From Bog-756 sp037141235 (GTDB lineage: Bacteria > Actinomycetota > Acidimicrobiia > Acidimicrobiales > RAAP-2), in assembly GCA_037141235.1 (NCBI GenBank), contig JBAXCY010000030.1, forward strand, positions 1 to 20,854: DNA of 20,854 nt, read 5' to 3'. This document shows, in pieces, positions 1-7,941 of this stretch (its first letter is position 1; each line of letters starts with the position of its first letter). Below the pieces are notes generated by a model, which made no database searches, was not told the origin of the DNA, and saw only the letters and a list, made by a program, of their open reading frames with translations. The position numbers and the translations under genes are program-made.

Positions 1-50
1 TGGCCGAGATTGCCGCCATCGACGCCATGTTCTGGGAGTCAAAGAAGTAA
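1..50 (+). CDS. 3' end of an unknown gene (partial)
   Basis: An open frame enters from the left edge and stops at TAA 48-50. The visible C-terminus reads AEIAAIDAMFWESKK. It is too short to assign a family. It is followed 41 bases later by a strong hairpin, which is what one expects at the end of a real transcription unit; that is the main reason for accepting it as a gene end. The frame is inferred from the stop codon and the lack of any other explanation for this stretch. Confidence 0.5.
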   Translation, partial: AEIAAIDAMFWESKK

Positions 51-91
51 GTACCTTCACCCACCGGCGCGTACCGGTAACGACGTCACGA

Positions 92-117
92 CGGCCGCAC
101 CTGTAAAGGTGCGGCCG
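92..117 (+). terminator. Hairpin terminator candidate after the left-edge gene
   Basis: Perfect 11-bp inverted repeat: 92-102 pairs with 107-117 around a 4-base loop (GTAA). The stem is almost all G/C. The following bases (GCGTGTTTCACGG) contain only a short T run, so this would be the stem-only type of terminator common in actinobacteria rather than a classical U-tract terminator. Confidence 0.6.
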
Positions 118-147
118 GCGTGTTTCACGGTCATTCGCCGGCCGCTC

Positions 148-176
148 TTGTAATCGACCTCGCCAATCCTTAGGCT
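148..176 (+). promoter_or_regulatory. Promoter candidate for the secreted TIG protein
   Basis: TTGTAA at 148-153 (4 of 6 matches to TTGACA) and TAGGCT at 171-176 (TAnnnT type) are separated by exactly 17 bases. A transcription start would fall near 183, giving a leader of about 68 bases before the ATG at 251. It lies between the upstream hairpin and the gene, where a promoter is needed. Confidence 0.45.
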
Positions 177-181
177 GTATG

Positions 182-193
182 CAGATGCATCTG
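182..193. promoter_or_regulatory. 12-bp palindrome over the predicted transcription start (operator candidate)
   Basis: CAGATGCATCTG is a perfect 12-bp palindrome starting 5 bases after the -10 candidate TAGGCT, so it covers the predicted +1. That position is typical of a repressor operator. No regulator gene is visible in the window, so the role is inference. Confidence 0.35.
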
Positions 194-250
194 TCGCAAC
201 GTTCCTACATTTCGGACTGAGCGTCGGATTGGCTGAGGGGTGGCACCAGG

Positions 251-2053
251 ATGACGAATTTGGAGCGGCGACGGTGGACGGTAACGGCGGTGGCCGTGCT
301 CGCCATGATCGCCGGACTGATTGGTGTGTCGACTCCGGCCGGAGCCCCGCCACCCGGCATGGCAATCACTGGCGTGTCCCCGGCCTACGGTCCAGGAACG
401 GGTGGAACTGCCATCACCATCACTGGAACCGGGCTGAGTTTGGTGTCCACGGCCTCCCTAGGATCCCTGCCGATGACTTCGGTGACGGTGGTGTCCGACA
501 CGAAGATCACTGCAGTCACGCCGGCCATCACGCCGGGAACTGCAGGTGGTGCCACAGATCTAACCGTGACAGACGCGACCGGTGGCTCCGCCACGCTGAC
601 TGGTGGGTTCACGTACTCCCGCTCAGCCCTGAACGACTACTTGTGCTTGGACTCGAGCGGAGCGAGCTACTCCTATCCCACCATTACGGCTGCTGCCGCC
701 ATCCCCGCTCCCACCAGTCTCACTATTCCATCGGTCTATTCGACTGGGTTGGTGATCGCGCCCAACCTCACATTCGGCACCGGGGAACAAGACGTCATCA
801 ACACCCTGTCGGTCACGCTGGTGGCCGGGACACAGGGCGACGGGTCCATCGTCGCCAACGACGCCCTCACCCCGTTCAGCCAGACGGTGAGCGCCACTGG
901 GTTGCCAGTTACCGCCACCGTCTCCTCTCCCATCGTGGCCACCATCCCTGCACTGTCCTGGCAAGCCGGGCCCACCCCGGGAACTGGCGAAATAGAGGTG
1001 CAGTCCATGGTCGTGGGAATGACCAGGTTCCCGGCGACGGAGGGGGGGCCGGTCACCACCACCTTGACCTGCCAGAGCACCGGAACATCGACTGCGGCTG
1101 ATCTGGCCATCATCTCCACCCATTCCGGTTCTGCCTCGCCGACGCTCGAGATCACCGGACCGGTAGCTCCACTCCAAGGCAAGGTCACCCCCGGATCCGA
1201 CGCCGCATGGTCGGTGACAGTGGCCAACACCTCCACGAGCCCGGTCACCGGAGTGTCTCTGCAAGCCACGGTGGATGCTGAGGGCAGTCCGATCACCTTC
1301 AACACGGCGGGCATGCAGGCTGCGGGGACCACGTGCATCGCATCTGGAGCCAACCAAGCCAGTTGTACTCTCGGGACGGTCAAGGCGGGAACTACCGCCA
1401 CCGTCACCCTCCAGGTGCAGACATCGGGCTTGGCCGCCGGTACTGCGATAAGCGGCTCGGTCACAGCAACGTCCACAAGCGGGGCCGCAGCGTCAGCCTT
1501 GCTGGCCGCCGTATCGGTGGTGACGATCGCTGCAGGGGTGATCACCATCGCTGATCCCGGTGTCCCGGTCGCAAGCTCGCCGACACCCCCATCGGCCACC
1601 ACTCCCTCCGTGGTCCGTCTGAAGCTGCCCAGAGCCAGGATCGCCAAGACCCATGCCCTAGTGAAGCTGGCCGGGTCCAACAAGACCACACCTCCGCCAG
1701 TGGCGATCACCCTGCAGTCGCTGCCGGCCTCGAGTGTCCCGACGCTCTGTCAGGCCGGATGCCTTGGGGCCGTGGTGCTGGTGTCGGGAAGTTTTGGTGC
1801 CTACTCCAGCCGTTCCCATCCCATCAGTGTCGTTGTCCAGATCTACTACGGGACCTCAGTTCCTACCGGAGCAGTGGCAATGCTGAAGGACAACGGGGTA
1901 GCCGTCTCCTTGCCCGCCTGCACGAAATTGGCGGGTGTGTACAACACGCCGTGTGTGAACGGTGCCGAGCGAACGCTCGGTGCCAGCGGGGCCCGCTATA
2001 CGCAAGACACCGTCTACTTTGCCGGTGGTGACCCATTCTTCAGCCGTCGCTAA
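251..2053 (+). CDS. Secreted IPT/TIG-domain protein
   Basis: 600 aa. Residues 1-32 form a Sec signal peptide: charged start (ERRR), hydrophobic core, and a likely cut after AGA. Residues about 37-122 look like an IPT/TIG immunoglobulin-like domain (ITGVSPAYGPGTGGTAITITG, ending GGFTYS). A middle Ala/Thr/Val-rich beta region follows. Residues about 305-420 resemble the DUF11/CARDB-like 'additive' surface domain (VTPGSDAAWSVTVANTS). A Pro/Ser/Thr linker and a C-terminal domain with several cysteines end the protein. There is no LPXTG sorting motif and no C-terminal membrane helix, so it is probably secreted or loosely wall-bound. The ATG at 251 is chosen because the signal peptide starts there and GAGGGG lies at 235-240. 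Role: probable extracellular binding or structural protein; no enzyme motif is seen. Confidence 0.85.
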   Translation: MTNLERRRWTVTAVAVLAMIAGLIGVSTPAGAPPPGMAITGVSPAYGPGTGGTAITITGTGLSLVSTASLGSLPMTSVTVVSDTKITAVTPAITPGTAGGATDLTVTDATGGSATLTGGFTYSRSALNDYLCLDSSGASYSYPTITAAAAIPAPTSLTIPSVYSTGLVIAPNLTFGTGEQDVINTLSVTLVAGTQGDGSIVANDALTPFSQTVSATGLPVTATVSSPIVATIPALSWQAGPTPGTGEIEVQSMVVGMTRFPATEGGPVTTTLTCQSTGTSTAADLAIISTHSGSASPTLEITGPVAPLQGKVTPGSDAAWSVTVANTSTSPVTGVSLQATVDAEGSPITFNTAGMQAAGTTCIASGANQASCTLGTVKAGTTATVTLQVQTSGLAAGTAISGSVTATSTSGAAASALLAAVSVVTIAAGVITIADPGVPVASSPTPPSATTPSVVRLKLPRARIAKTHALVKLAGSNKTTPPPVAITLQSLPASSVPTLCQAGCLGAVVLVSGSFGAYSSRSHPISVVVQIYYGTSVPTGAVAMLKDNGVAVSLPACTKLAGVYNTPCVNGAERTLGASGARYTQDTVYFAGGDPFFSRR

Positions 2054-2125
2054 GGTCACGAGTTCTCGCACCGCACGTCTGCCCGTCACCGTTATCGAGG
2101 GCAATCCATCCGGCCAGGTGACACC

Positions 2126-2170
2126 ATGAGTGCCGTGCACGTAGATCTGGCCGCACCCCAAGAATCGTGA
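2126..2170 (+). CDS. Possible 14-aa leader peptide coupled to the cyclase gene
   Basis: ATG at 2126 is preceded by AGGTG (2116-2120) with a 5-base spacer. The reading frame MSAVHVDLAAPQES stops at TGA 2168-2170, which overlaps the GTG start of the cyclase (GTGA at 2167-2170). The cyclase GTG itself has no good ribosome binding site. This fits a leader ORF that delivers ribosomes to the downstream start. It is not in frame with the cyclase. It could also be chance; the SD, ATG and overlap together are the evidence. Confidence 0.4.
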   Translation: MSAVHVDLAAPQES

Positions 2171-5100
2171 CGGTTCCTTCGGGAGCACCTGACACCCGGA
2201 TCCTCCTTCCTCACCTCGCACAACCAACCGTAGAGTGGGCGCGGGGCGCCGATGCCGTCGACGACACCGTGGCCCGCTGGCAAGCCGTCGAGGGCACCAT
2301 GGTCTTCGGCGACATTTCCGGGTTCACCAAGATGTCCGAGCGCCTGGCCCGGCACGGCAAGGTCGGAGCCGAGGAAGTGGCAGACGCCATTGACGGCTGC
2401 TTCGAAGAGCTCCTAGCGGTGGCCTACCGATGTGGAGGAAGCCTGATCAAGTTCGGGGGAGACGCCGTACTTCTCCTCTTTACCGGTGACAACCATGCCA
2501 CCCGCGCCGCCCACGCCACGGTCGCCATGCGCGCCCGGCTGCGCCAGGTAGGACGAATCGACACCTCGGCGGGACAGGTGGTGCTGCGCATCTCCATGGG
2601 TGTCCACAGCGGTACGTTCCATCTGGCCTTGGTGGGCGGATCCCATCGGGAGCTCATCGCAGTCGGCCCAGGGGTGACTGCCGCCGTGCAGGCCGAGGAG
2701 ATGGCGGCGGCCGGCGAAATCGTGATGACGGTCGCCACCAGCGAGCAGTTGGCACCCAGCTGCCGCGGGCCAGCTCGGAAGGCGGGCTTCCTATTGCGCC
2801 GGCCCTCTGGTGACGTCCCGGACCTAGCCATCATCGTGTTGGACCCAGGATCGGTCGACGTGGCCCGCTACGTACCCCTGGCTATCCGCGACCATCTGCT
2901 CGGAGGTGGCAACGAGCCAGAGCACCGCACGGCCACCGTGGCATTCCTGCACTTCGACGGCACCGATCAACTCCTGGCCGACGAGGGTCCCGCAGTCCTG
3001 ACCCACCGCTTGGACAGAACCATCCGGGCCATCCAGAGTGCCGCCGATGATCTCAAGATCTGCTTCTTGGGAACCGACATCGACCATGACGGAGGGAAGA
3101 TCATCCTCGTCTCCGGCGCCCCCCGGAGGGTGGGGGACGACGAGCAGCGCATGCTCTTGGCGCTGCGGCGGATCGCTGAGTGCGACGATCCTGGGCTGCT
3201 CCCACTGCGGATCGGGGTCACGGCCGGAGCAGTGTTCGCCGGCGAGGTGGGGCCGCCCTATCGCCGGACCTACACGACCATGGGCGACACCGTGAACCTG
3301 GCGGCCCGGCTGATGGCTACAGCTGGCGCCGGGCAGATCCTGGCCACATCAGAAGTCCTGGATAGGTCGGCTGCGGTGTTCACCACCGTGGAACTCGAGC
3401 CCTTCCTGGTCAAGGGCAAGCGGCATCCGGTGGCGGCATCCGTCGTGGGAGCCCTACGTCGGCATCACAGTGAACCAGAGACAAGCTTTCCCTTTGTCGG
3501 TGTCGATGAGCCGCTAGCCGCCTTGTCCGACGCACTCACTCGTCTGCACGATGGTTCCGGGGCCGTGGTGGAGATCTCTGGTGGTCACGGGATGGGAAAG
3601 ACCCGCCTGATGGCCGAACTCCGAGTGCTGGCCGGCCCGCTCCCCGTGATCTCGGTGACCTGCGAGAGCTATGACGCCTCCACCCCTTATGCACTGACCC
3701 GGGCGCTGGGCCGGGCACTTCATGGTCGCTCGGCTGGCTCGGTCACCGAGGAGGCATTGGACGCGTCAAGTACGGGATCCCTCCCGGACTCCCGCACAGC
3801 GAGCACGTCCGCCTTGATCGGCACTGGCCTCGGTCTGGATCTGCCCGACGTCCCAGCGACCGATGACCGAGAGCCAGAACAGCGAAGCCGTGCCGTGGCC
3901 CGGTCCACTGCTGGCTTCTTGAGCGAGCAACTAACTCGGCCCTCCGTAGTGGTGATCGAGGATGTCCAACTCATGGACGAGGCCTCCCAGGACATCGTCG
4001 GTCAGATGATCAGCCTCCTCGACGATCAGCCGGTCCTGGTCTGTCTCACCCGCCGCGACGAGCCGACCGGACTGCAGATCGAAGGGCCCCGGCCTCGTCG
4101 CTTGGCCATTGCCCCACTCACCATTGCCCAGGCCGTCGACGCACTCGAGCGCGCTGGCCAAGAGCACCCGATGCGACCGCATGAGATGCGTCTCCTCGCA
4201 GAGCGCAGTGCTGGGAATCCGCTCTTCCTGGTCGAACTGTGGCGGGCCCACCGGTCCGGCTCGCCCCTGGACTCATTGCCTGGATCGGTCGATGCCGCCA
4301 TGACGGCAGAGATCGATCGACTGCAACCACGGTTGCGGGGGATCCTGCGTAGCGCCGCCGTGCTGGGAACGGCATTCACCCCGGCGGACCTGAGGGCACT
4401 GATCGACGAGGACACAGAACATGTCAACCCTGTCACCCGTCAGGCGAGCGAATCGACCGTTCCCTTGGAACTGGCGCCGTTCCTCACCGCAGAAGATTCC
4501 GGCCAGATGCGCTTCCGGTCCACCAGCCTTCGCGACTGCGCCTACGAGGGGCTTCCCTACCGCCGCCGCCGGATGCTCCATGGCCGTGCCGCGGCTGCCC
4601 TGCTACTCCGCCTGGAGGGCCGCGCCAGCACCGAGGCCGAACTGCTGTCGCTGCACTACTTCCATGCAGGCGACTACCCTGCCGCCTGGCGGTGGGGCCG
4701 GCTGGCTGGTGACCGGGCCCTGGCCAGGTTCGCCAACCAGGCAGCGGCCACCCTGTATGAACGGACCCTGGCCGCCGGTCGCCGAGTTGCCTATCTCGAG
4801 AAAGCCGACCTGAGCAGTGTATGGACCGGTCTGGGCGATGCCCGTGAGCGCTCGGGCCAGTACCCAGAGGCGACTCGCGCCTATCGGCGTGCTCGGGCCC
4901 TCTTGGCCGACGATCCGGTGGCTCAAGCCGAAATCTTCCTCAAGGAAGCCTGGATGCCCGAGCGCAACGGGCGCTACGGGGAGGCGGTGCGGTGGATCCG
5001 GCGCGGGCTGTCTCTGCTCGATGGCATCCCGGGCCAGGATGCGGGCCGAGTTCGGGCCCAACTGACTGTCTGGTATGCGTCGGTCCGGCAAGCGCAGGGG

Positions 5101-6012
5101 GCAAGCCGCGAGGCGGTTCGGTGGTGCGACCAGGCCGTGGCTGAAGCCCGTGCCTCGGGCGACAGGGACGCCGAAGCGCACGCGCTCTACATCCTGGACT
5201 GGGCTTGGGTGACGTTGGGGCGCCCCGAACAAGCCGTCCACTCCCAGGCAGCATTGGCCATCTACCGAGACCTGGGCGACCAAGCCGGGGTGGCGGCGGT
5301 GCTCCTCAATATGGGTGGATTTGCGTACTTCCAAGGGGAGTGGGATCGAGCCGTCGACCTCTATCGCCTTGGGCGCGATGCCAGGCTGGCCACCGGCAAC
5401 GAGGTCGATGCAGCCATGTGCACGGCCAACATCGGTGAGGTCTTGTCCGACCAAGGCCACTACGACGATGCCCACACCGTGCTGCGCCAGGCCCACCAGG
5501 TGTGCCGGGCATCCGGCTACCGCGTCGGGGTGGGATTCACTGGCATGCTGCTTGGGCGTCTGTCGGCCCGGACGGGCAACTATGGCGATGCCCACCAGCG
5601 CTACGACGTCGCCCGCCGTGAGTTCGTCGGCGCCGGGCTCGATGGTGACATCGCCCAGGTAGACGTGCTCATCGTGGAGTGTCTGGTGCTTGACAGTCGA
5701 AGCGCCGAGGCCTTGGACCTTGCCGATCGACTGCTGAGCCGGCCCGATGCCGACGAATCGGCTCTGTTGCGCTGGCGTGGCTGGGCGATGCTCCAACGTG
5801 GTGACCGAAGCGGCGCTCGATCAGCACTAGCCCAAGCATTCAGCCGAGCCGAGGAGGACAACAGGCCGTTCGAGGCAGTGCTCACTCTGGATCGTCTGGT
5901 ACATCTGACTCGGATCGAGGGGCGCGACGCAGAGACGAAAGCCCTCACAGCCGATCTCCATCTACGGTGCACCAGCCTGGGCATCGTCATACTGCCGCCA
6001 GTGCCAGGCTGA
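2167..6012 (+). CDS. Soluble adenylyl cyclase-like protein (two class III cyclase domains, P-loop ATPase, TPR)
   Basis: 1281 aa, cytosolic; predicted to make cAMP from ATP. Cyclase domain 1 (about 40-200) has FGDISGF with D49 and KFGGD with D99, the two metal aspartates. Cyclase domain 2 (about 255-430) has YTTMGDTVNLAAR, with N377 and R381 as the transition-state pair and T370 at the adenine-selecting position. The two domains therefore form one complementary catalytic site, as in human ADCY10 and other class IIIb enzymes. An AAA/STAND-type ATPase begins near F443: Walker A GGHGMGKT at 472-479, Walker B VVVIED at 594-599. From about 820 to 1260 there are TPR-like helical repeats. The length and domain order match the sAC-like bacterial family. 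The GTG start gives the normal N-terminal extension ahead of domain 1; translation is probably coupled to the upstream leader ORF. Ligand and partner are unknown. Confidence 0.93.
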   Translation: MTVPSGAPDTRILLPHLAQPTVEWARGADAVDDTVARWQAVEGTMVFGDISGFTKMSERLARHGKVGAEEVADAIDGCFEELLAVAYRCGGSLIKFGGDAVLLLFTGDNHATRAAHATVAMRARLRQVGRIDTSAGQVVLRISMGVHSGTFHLALVGGSHRELIAVGPGVTAAVQAEEMAAAGEIVMTVATSEQLAPSCRGPARKAGFLLRRPSGDVPDLAIIVLDPGSVDVARYVPLAIRDHLLGGGNEPEHRTATVAFLHFDGTDQLLADEGPAVLTHRLDRTIRAIQSAADDLKICFLGTDIDHDGGKIILVSGAPRRVGDDEQRMLLALRRIAECDDPGLLPLRIGVTAGAVFAGEVGPPYRRTYTTMGDTVNLAARLMATAGAGQILATSEVLDRSAAVFTTVELEPFLVKGKRHPVAASVVGALRRHHSEPETSFPFVGVDEPLAALSDALTRLHDGSGAVVEISGGHGMGKTRLMAELRVLAGPLPVISVTCESYDASTPYALTRALGRALHGRSAGSVTEEALDASSTGSLPDSRTASTSALIGTGLGLDLPDVPATDDREPEQRSRAVARSTAGFLSEQLTRPSVVVIEDVQLMDEASQDIVGQMISLLDDQPVLVCLTRRDEPTGLQIEGPRPRRLAIAPLTIAQAVDALERAGQEHPMRPHEMRLLAERSAGNPLFLVELWRAHRSGSPLDSLPGSVDAAMTAEIDRLQPRLRGILRSAAVLGTAFTPADLRALIDEDTEHVNPVTRQASESTVPLELAPFLTAEDSGQMRFRSTSLRDCAYEGLPYRRRRMLHGRAAAALLLRLEGRASTEAELLSLHYFHAGDYPAAWRWGRLAGDRALARFANQAAATLYERTLAAGRRVAYLEKADLSSVWTGLGDARERSGQYPEATRAYRRARALLADDPVAQAEIFLKEAWMPERNGRYGEAVRWIRRGLSLLDGIPGQDAGRVRAQLTVWYASVRQAQGASREAVRWCDQAVAEARASGDRDAEAHALYILDWAWVTLGRPEQAVHSQAALAIYRDLGDQAGVAAVLLNMGGFAYFQGEWDRAVDLYRLGRDARLATGNEVDAAMCTANIGEVLSDQGHYDDAHTVLRQAHQVCRASGYRVGVGFTGMLLGRLSARTGNYGDAHQRYDVARREFVGAGLDGDIAQVDVLIVECLVLDSRSAEALDLADRLLSRPDADESALLRWRGWAMLQRGDRSGARSALAQAFSRAEEDNRPFEAVLTLDRLVHLTRIEGRDAETKALTADLHLRCTSLGIVILPPVPG

Positions 6013-6067
6013 GGACACCCGTGCGGGCGGTCTGATCGACCTGTGCCCCTCCATCGACACGTGTCCT
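6012..6067 (+). terminator. Imperfect long hairpin after the cyclase gene
   Basis: AGGACAC at 6012-6018 is the reverse complement of GTGTCCT at 6061-6067. Inside the loop, GGGC/GCCC and GGTC/GACC arms can pair further. The structure begins at the stop codon of the cyclase. It is a plausible but imperfect terminator. Confidence 0.3.
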
Positions 6068-6179
6068 TGGCCCAGGAGAGGGTGACCTGGTCATCGGGAC
6101 GAATAACACCACGCGGCGGGACGTGATCCCCAGCGCCCTCGGGTCCGATGTGCCGGGTCCCCGCACGCCGGGTGAACAT

Positions 6180-6215
6180 CCGGGCGGCGTGCCGGGCGGC
6201 GTGCCGGGCGGCGTG
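6180..6215. repeat. Three perfect copies of a 12-bp tandem repeat
   Basis: CCGGGCGGCGTG occurs at 6180-6191, 6192-6203 and 6204-6215. The next bases (CCGACGCC) start a degenerate fourth copy. Neighbouring sequence has related CCGGGT/CCCGC motifs. It lies in non-coding DNA. Confidence 0.9.
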
Positions 6216-6319
6216 CCGACGCCAAACGACGCTCCCCGACTGCTGTTCCATCACCCGTTTCTCCCATCCGACCAGGGTCCCGTTGCAGGTCGGTGGCGTT
6301 CTTGGCGCATGCGGATGAA

Positions 6320-6347
6320 TTGTCACGCCGACGGTGTTGAATAGAGG
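6320..6347 (+). promoter_or_regulatory. Promoter candidate for the small unknown gene
   Basis: TTGTCA at 6320-6325 (5 of 6 to TTGACA) and TAGAGG at 6342-6347 are separated by 16 bases. The start would be near 6354, about 30 bases before the ATG codons at 6384/6390. The -10 is weak. Confidence 0.35.
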
Positions 6348-6383
6348 TGAGCACCAAGCGGTGACGACAACCACGAAAGGTGG

Positions 6384-6707
6384 ATGACGATGGACCAGGA
6401 GCAAGTGCACAATACGGTCACGTCAGGAACTGCGACCCCCGGCGATGCGCTGCGGGCCCTACCAGTCGAGGCCGCAGACCGCGGCACCCGCTACGTATCG
6501 GCCAAGGCCATGCAGGCACGCCTCTTCTCGGTCTACGACGCGGCGGCTGCCGCCGAAGATGCCCTCGCACTGGTGCAGGACCAGTTGACACTGACCCTCA
6601 ACCGGAGTTACTACGAGGCCGCCGAAATCGAGCAGATGGCCGTCCAGTTGGACGCGCTGCTCTCCCTCGACACGGTCAGCCCGGGTGAGCTCGTCTCCGA
6701 CGAGTAG
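6384..6707 (+). CDS. Small protein of unknown function
   Basis: 107 aa from the ATG at 6384, or 105 aa from the ATG at 6390. The Shine-Dalgarno-like GAAAGG ends at 6380, leaving only 3 bases before the first ATG but 9 before the second, so the second is the likelier start. The protein is soluble, acidic and Ala-rich. Residues about 43-93 should be largely helical (AKAMQARLFSVYDAAAAAEDA, then a YYEAAEIEQMAVQLDALL segment), possibly a helical hairpin. No family is recognised. It has its own promoter candidate and a strong hairpin after its stop, which supports a real single-gene unit. Confidence 0.7.
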   Translation: MTMDQEQVHNTVTSGTATPGDALRALPVEAADRGTRYVSAKAMQARLFSVYDAAAAAEDALALVQDQLTLTLNRSYYEAAEIEQMAVQLDALLSLDTVSPGELVSDE

Positions 6708-6723
6708 TCACCCGGCCGGAGCG

Positions 6724-6747
6724 GCCGGCAGGGGCTCCCCTGCCGGC
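6724..6747. terminator. Bidirectional hairpin between convergent genes
   Basis: Perfect 11-bp inverted repeat: 6724-6734 pairs with 6737-6747, formally with a 2-base loop (in practice a 4-base loop after opening the top pair). It lies between the stop at 6707 of the plus-strand gene and the stop at 6768 of the minus-strand oxidoreductase, so it can terminate both. Confidence 0.65.
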
Positions 6748-6767
6748 ACCGTCGGCCCTACCCGTCG

Positions 6768-7817
6768 CTAGCCGATCATGTCCTTGACCTTGGCGATGAT
6801 GTCGACTGGGGTCTGATCCCCTGTGGGGACGGGGACCACCTGGAGGTGGCTCACGCCGGCCTCCTTGAAGGCGCTGATCCGCTCGGCCACATAGCTCTCG
6901 GGCCCGCACAACGACATCGACTCGAGCAGTTCGTCGGGCACCAGTGCTTCGGCCTCGGCTTTCTTGCCGCTCAGGTAGAGATCCTGGATCTTCTCGGCCT
7001 CTTCCTCGTAGCCGTAGCGCTTCACCACGTCGTTGTAGAAGTTCTGGCCCTTAGCGCCCATGCCACCTACGTACAGGGCCACCATCGGTCGGGCCATGTC
7101 ACGCAGGGCCTTCACGTCATCACCCTCGCCGATGGCCACCATCCCGCCCACGGTGATCTGCAGTGGTCCGAGTTCTGGATCCCGCTTGGCTTTGCCTGCT
7201 TCGAGCGACTCCCCCCAGACGTTTTGGGCCTTCTCGGGGACGAACAACATGGGGATCCAGCCATCGGCGATCTCGGCTGTCATGGCCACGTTCTTCTCCC
7301 CTAGCGAGGCCACCCACACCGGAATACGGGAGCGCACCGGCCGGCCGATGATCTTGAGGGCCTTGCCGAGTCCGGTGCCCTGTCCCTCGGAAAGGGGCAT
7401 GTCGTAGTACTTGCCGTGGTGCTCGAGTGGCGCCTCGCGAGCCCATACCTCCCGGCATACGTCAACGATCTCGCGCGTCCGGCCCAGCGGCGCATTAAAC
7501 GGCACCCCGTGCCAGCCCTCGATCACCTGGGGGCCAGACGACCCGAGCCCGAGATGGAACCGTCCCTCGGACAGTGCATCCACACCGGCAGCCGTCATGG
7601 CGATGAGCGTCGGGGTCCGGGTGAAGATAGGGAGGATGGCCGATCCGATCTCTACGGTCTCGGTCAGGGCGGCGAGGTAGCCCATCTGACTGGGGCTATC
7701 GATGCCGTAGGCCTCGGCCACCCACACCAGATCCAGTCCCGCTTTCTCCATCTCCGCCACCTGTGCGGCTGCCTTACGGAATCCGCCGGCATAGCTGAGC
7801 ATCGTGCTGATCTTCAT
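6768..7817 (-). CDS. LLM-class, probably F420-dependent, oxidoreductase
   Basis: 349 aa, cytosolic. The protein has the bacterial luciferase-like TIM-barrel pattern: MKISTMLSYAGGF at the first strand, LVWVAEAYGID at 30-40, GSAILPIFTRTPT at 58-70, and FHLGLGSSGPQVIEGWHG at 87-104, a phosphate/cofactor-loop signature common in actinobacterial F420 members. Length is normal for the family. The substrate cannot be read from the sequence; F420 rather than FMN is inferred from family resemblance and the actinobacterial setting. The ATG at 7817 is preceded on the minus strand by AGGGGAC with a suitable spacer. It faces the small unknown gene across a shared hairpin and is separated from the upstream repeat protein by a strong hairpin, so it is likely its own unit. 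Confidence 0.9.
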   Translation of the reverse strand: MKISTMLSYAGGFRKAAAQVAEMEKAGLDLVWVAEAYGIDSPSQMGYLAALTETVEIGSAILPIFTRTPTLIAMTAAGVDALSEGRFHLGLGSSGPQVIEGWHGVPFNAPLGRTREIVDVCREVWAREAPLEHHGKYYDMPLSEGQGTGLGKALKIIGRPVRSRIPVWVASLGEKNVAMTAEIADGWIPMLFVPEKAQNVWGESLEAGKAKRDPELGPLQITVGGMVAIGEGDDVKALRDMARPMVALYVGGMGAKGQNFYNDVVKRYGYEEEAEKIQDLYLSGKKAEAEALVPDELLESMSLCGPESYVAERISAFKEAGVSHLQVVPVPTGDQTPVDIIAKVKDMIG

Positions 7818-7889
7818 GATCGTCCCCTATCGGTTCGGCTGTCGCACATGCCTGCCGACACTAGTGGACGGCCCTGGGTCCAGACGCGC

Positions 7890-7923
7890 CCCACGGCGGC
7901 ACCCCGGAGGGTGCCGCCGTGGG
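7890..7923 (-). terminator. Strong 15-bp hairpin after the repeat-protein gene
   Basis: Positions 7890-7904 pair perfectly with 7909-7923 around a 4-base loop. It begins 19 bases beyond the stop of the minus-strand repeat protein (7942). No T tract follows on the minus strand, so it is the stem-only type. It also lies upstream of the LLM oxidoreductase gene and would insulate it. Confidence 0.7.
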
Positions 7924-7941
7924 AACGGACTCCAGTTTGTG

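Larger units (their letters stand above)
6013..6383. other. 371-bp intergenic region between the cyclase gene and a small gene
   Basis: This gap holds the end-of-gene hairpin, a 12-bp tandem repeat (6180-6215) and a promoter candidate near 6320. Open frames across it on both strands (for example 6123-6344 on the plus strand) give Arg/Pro/Gly-rich translations without family features, so I do not call a gene here. Confidence 0.5.

Noticed and set aside
4603..5796. Long minus-strand open frame (397 codons) inside the cyclase gene
   Set aside because: It lies antisense to the TPR part, lacks any domain and is typical of mirror frames in GC-rich coding DNA.
6123..6344. Plus-strand 73-codon frame across the 12-bp repeat
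   Set aside because: Pro/Gly/Arg-rich, no ribosome site, translation dominated by the repeat.
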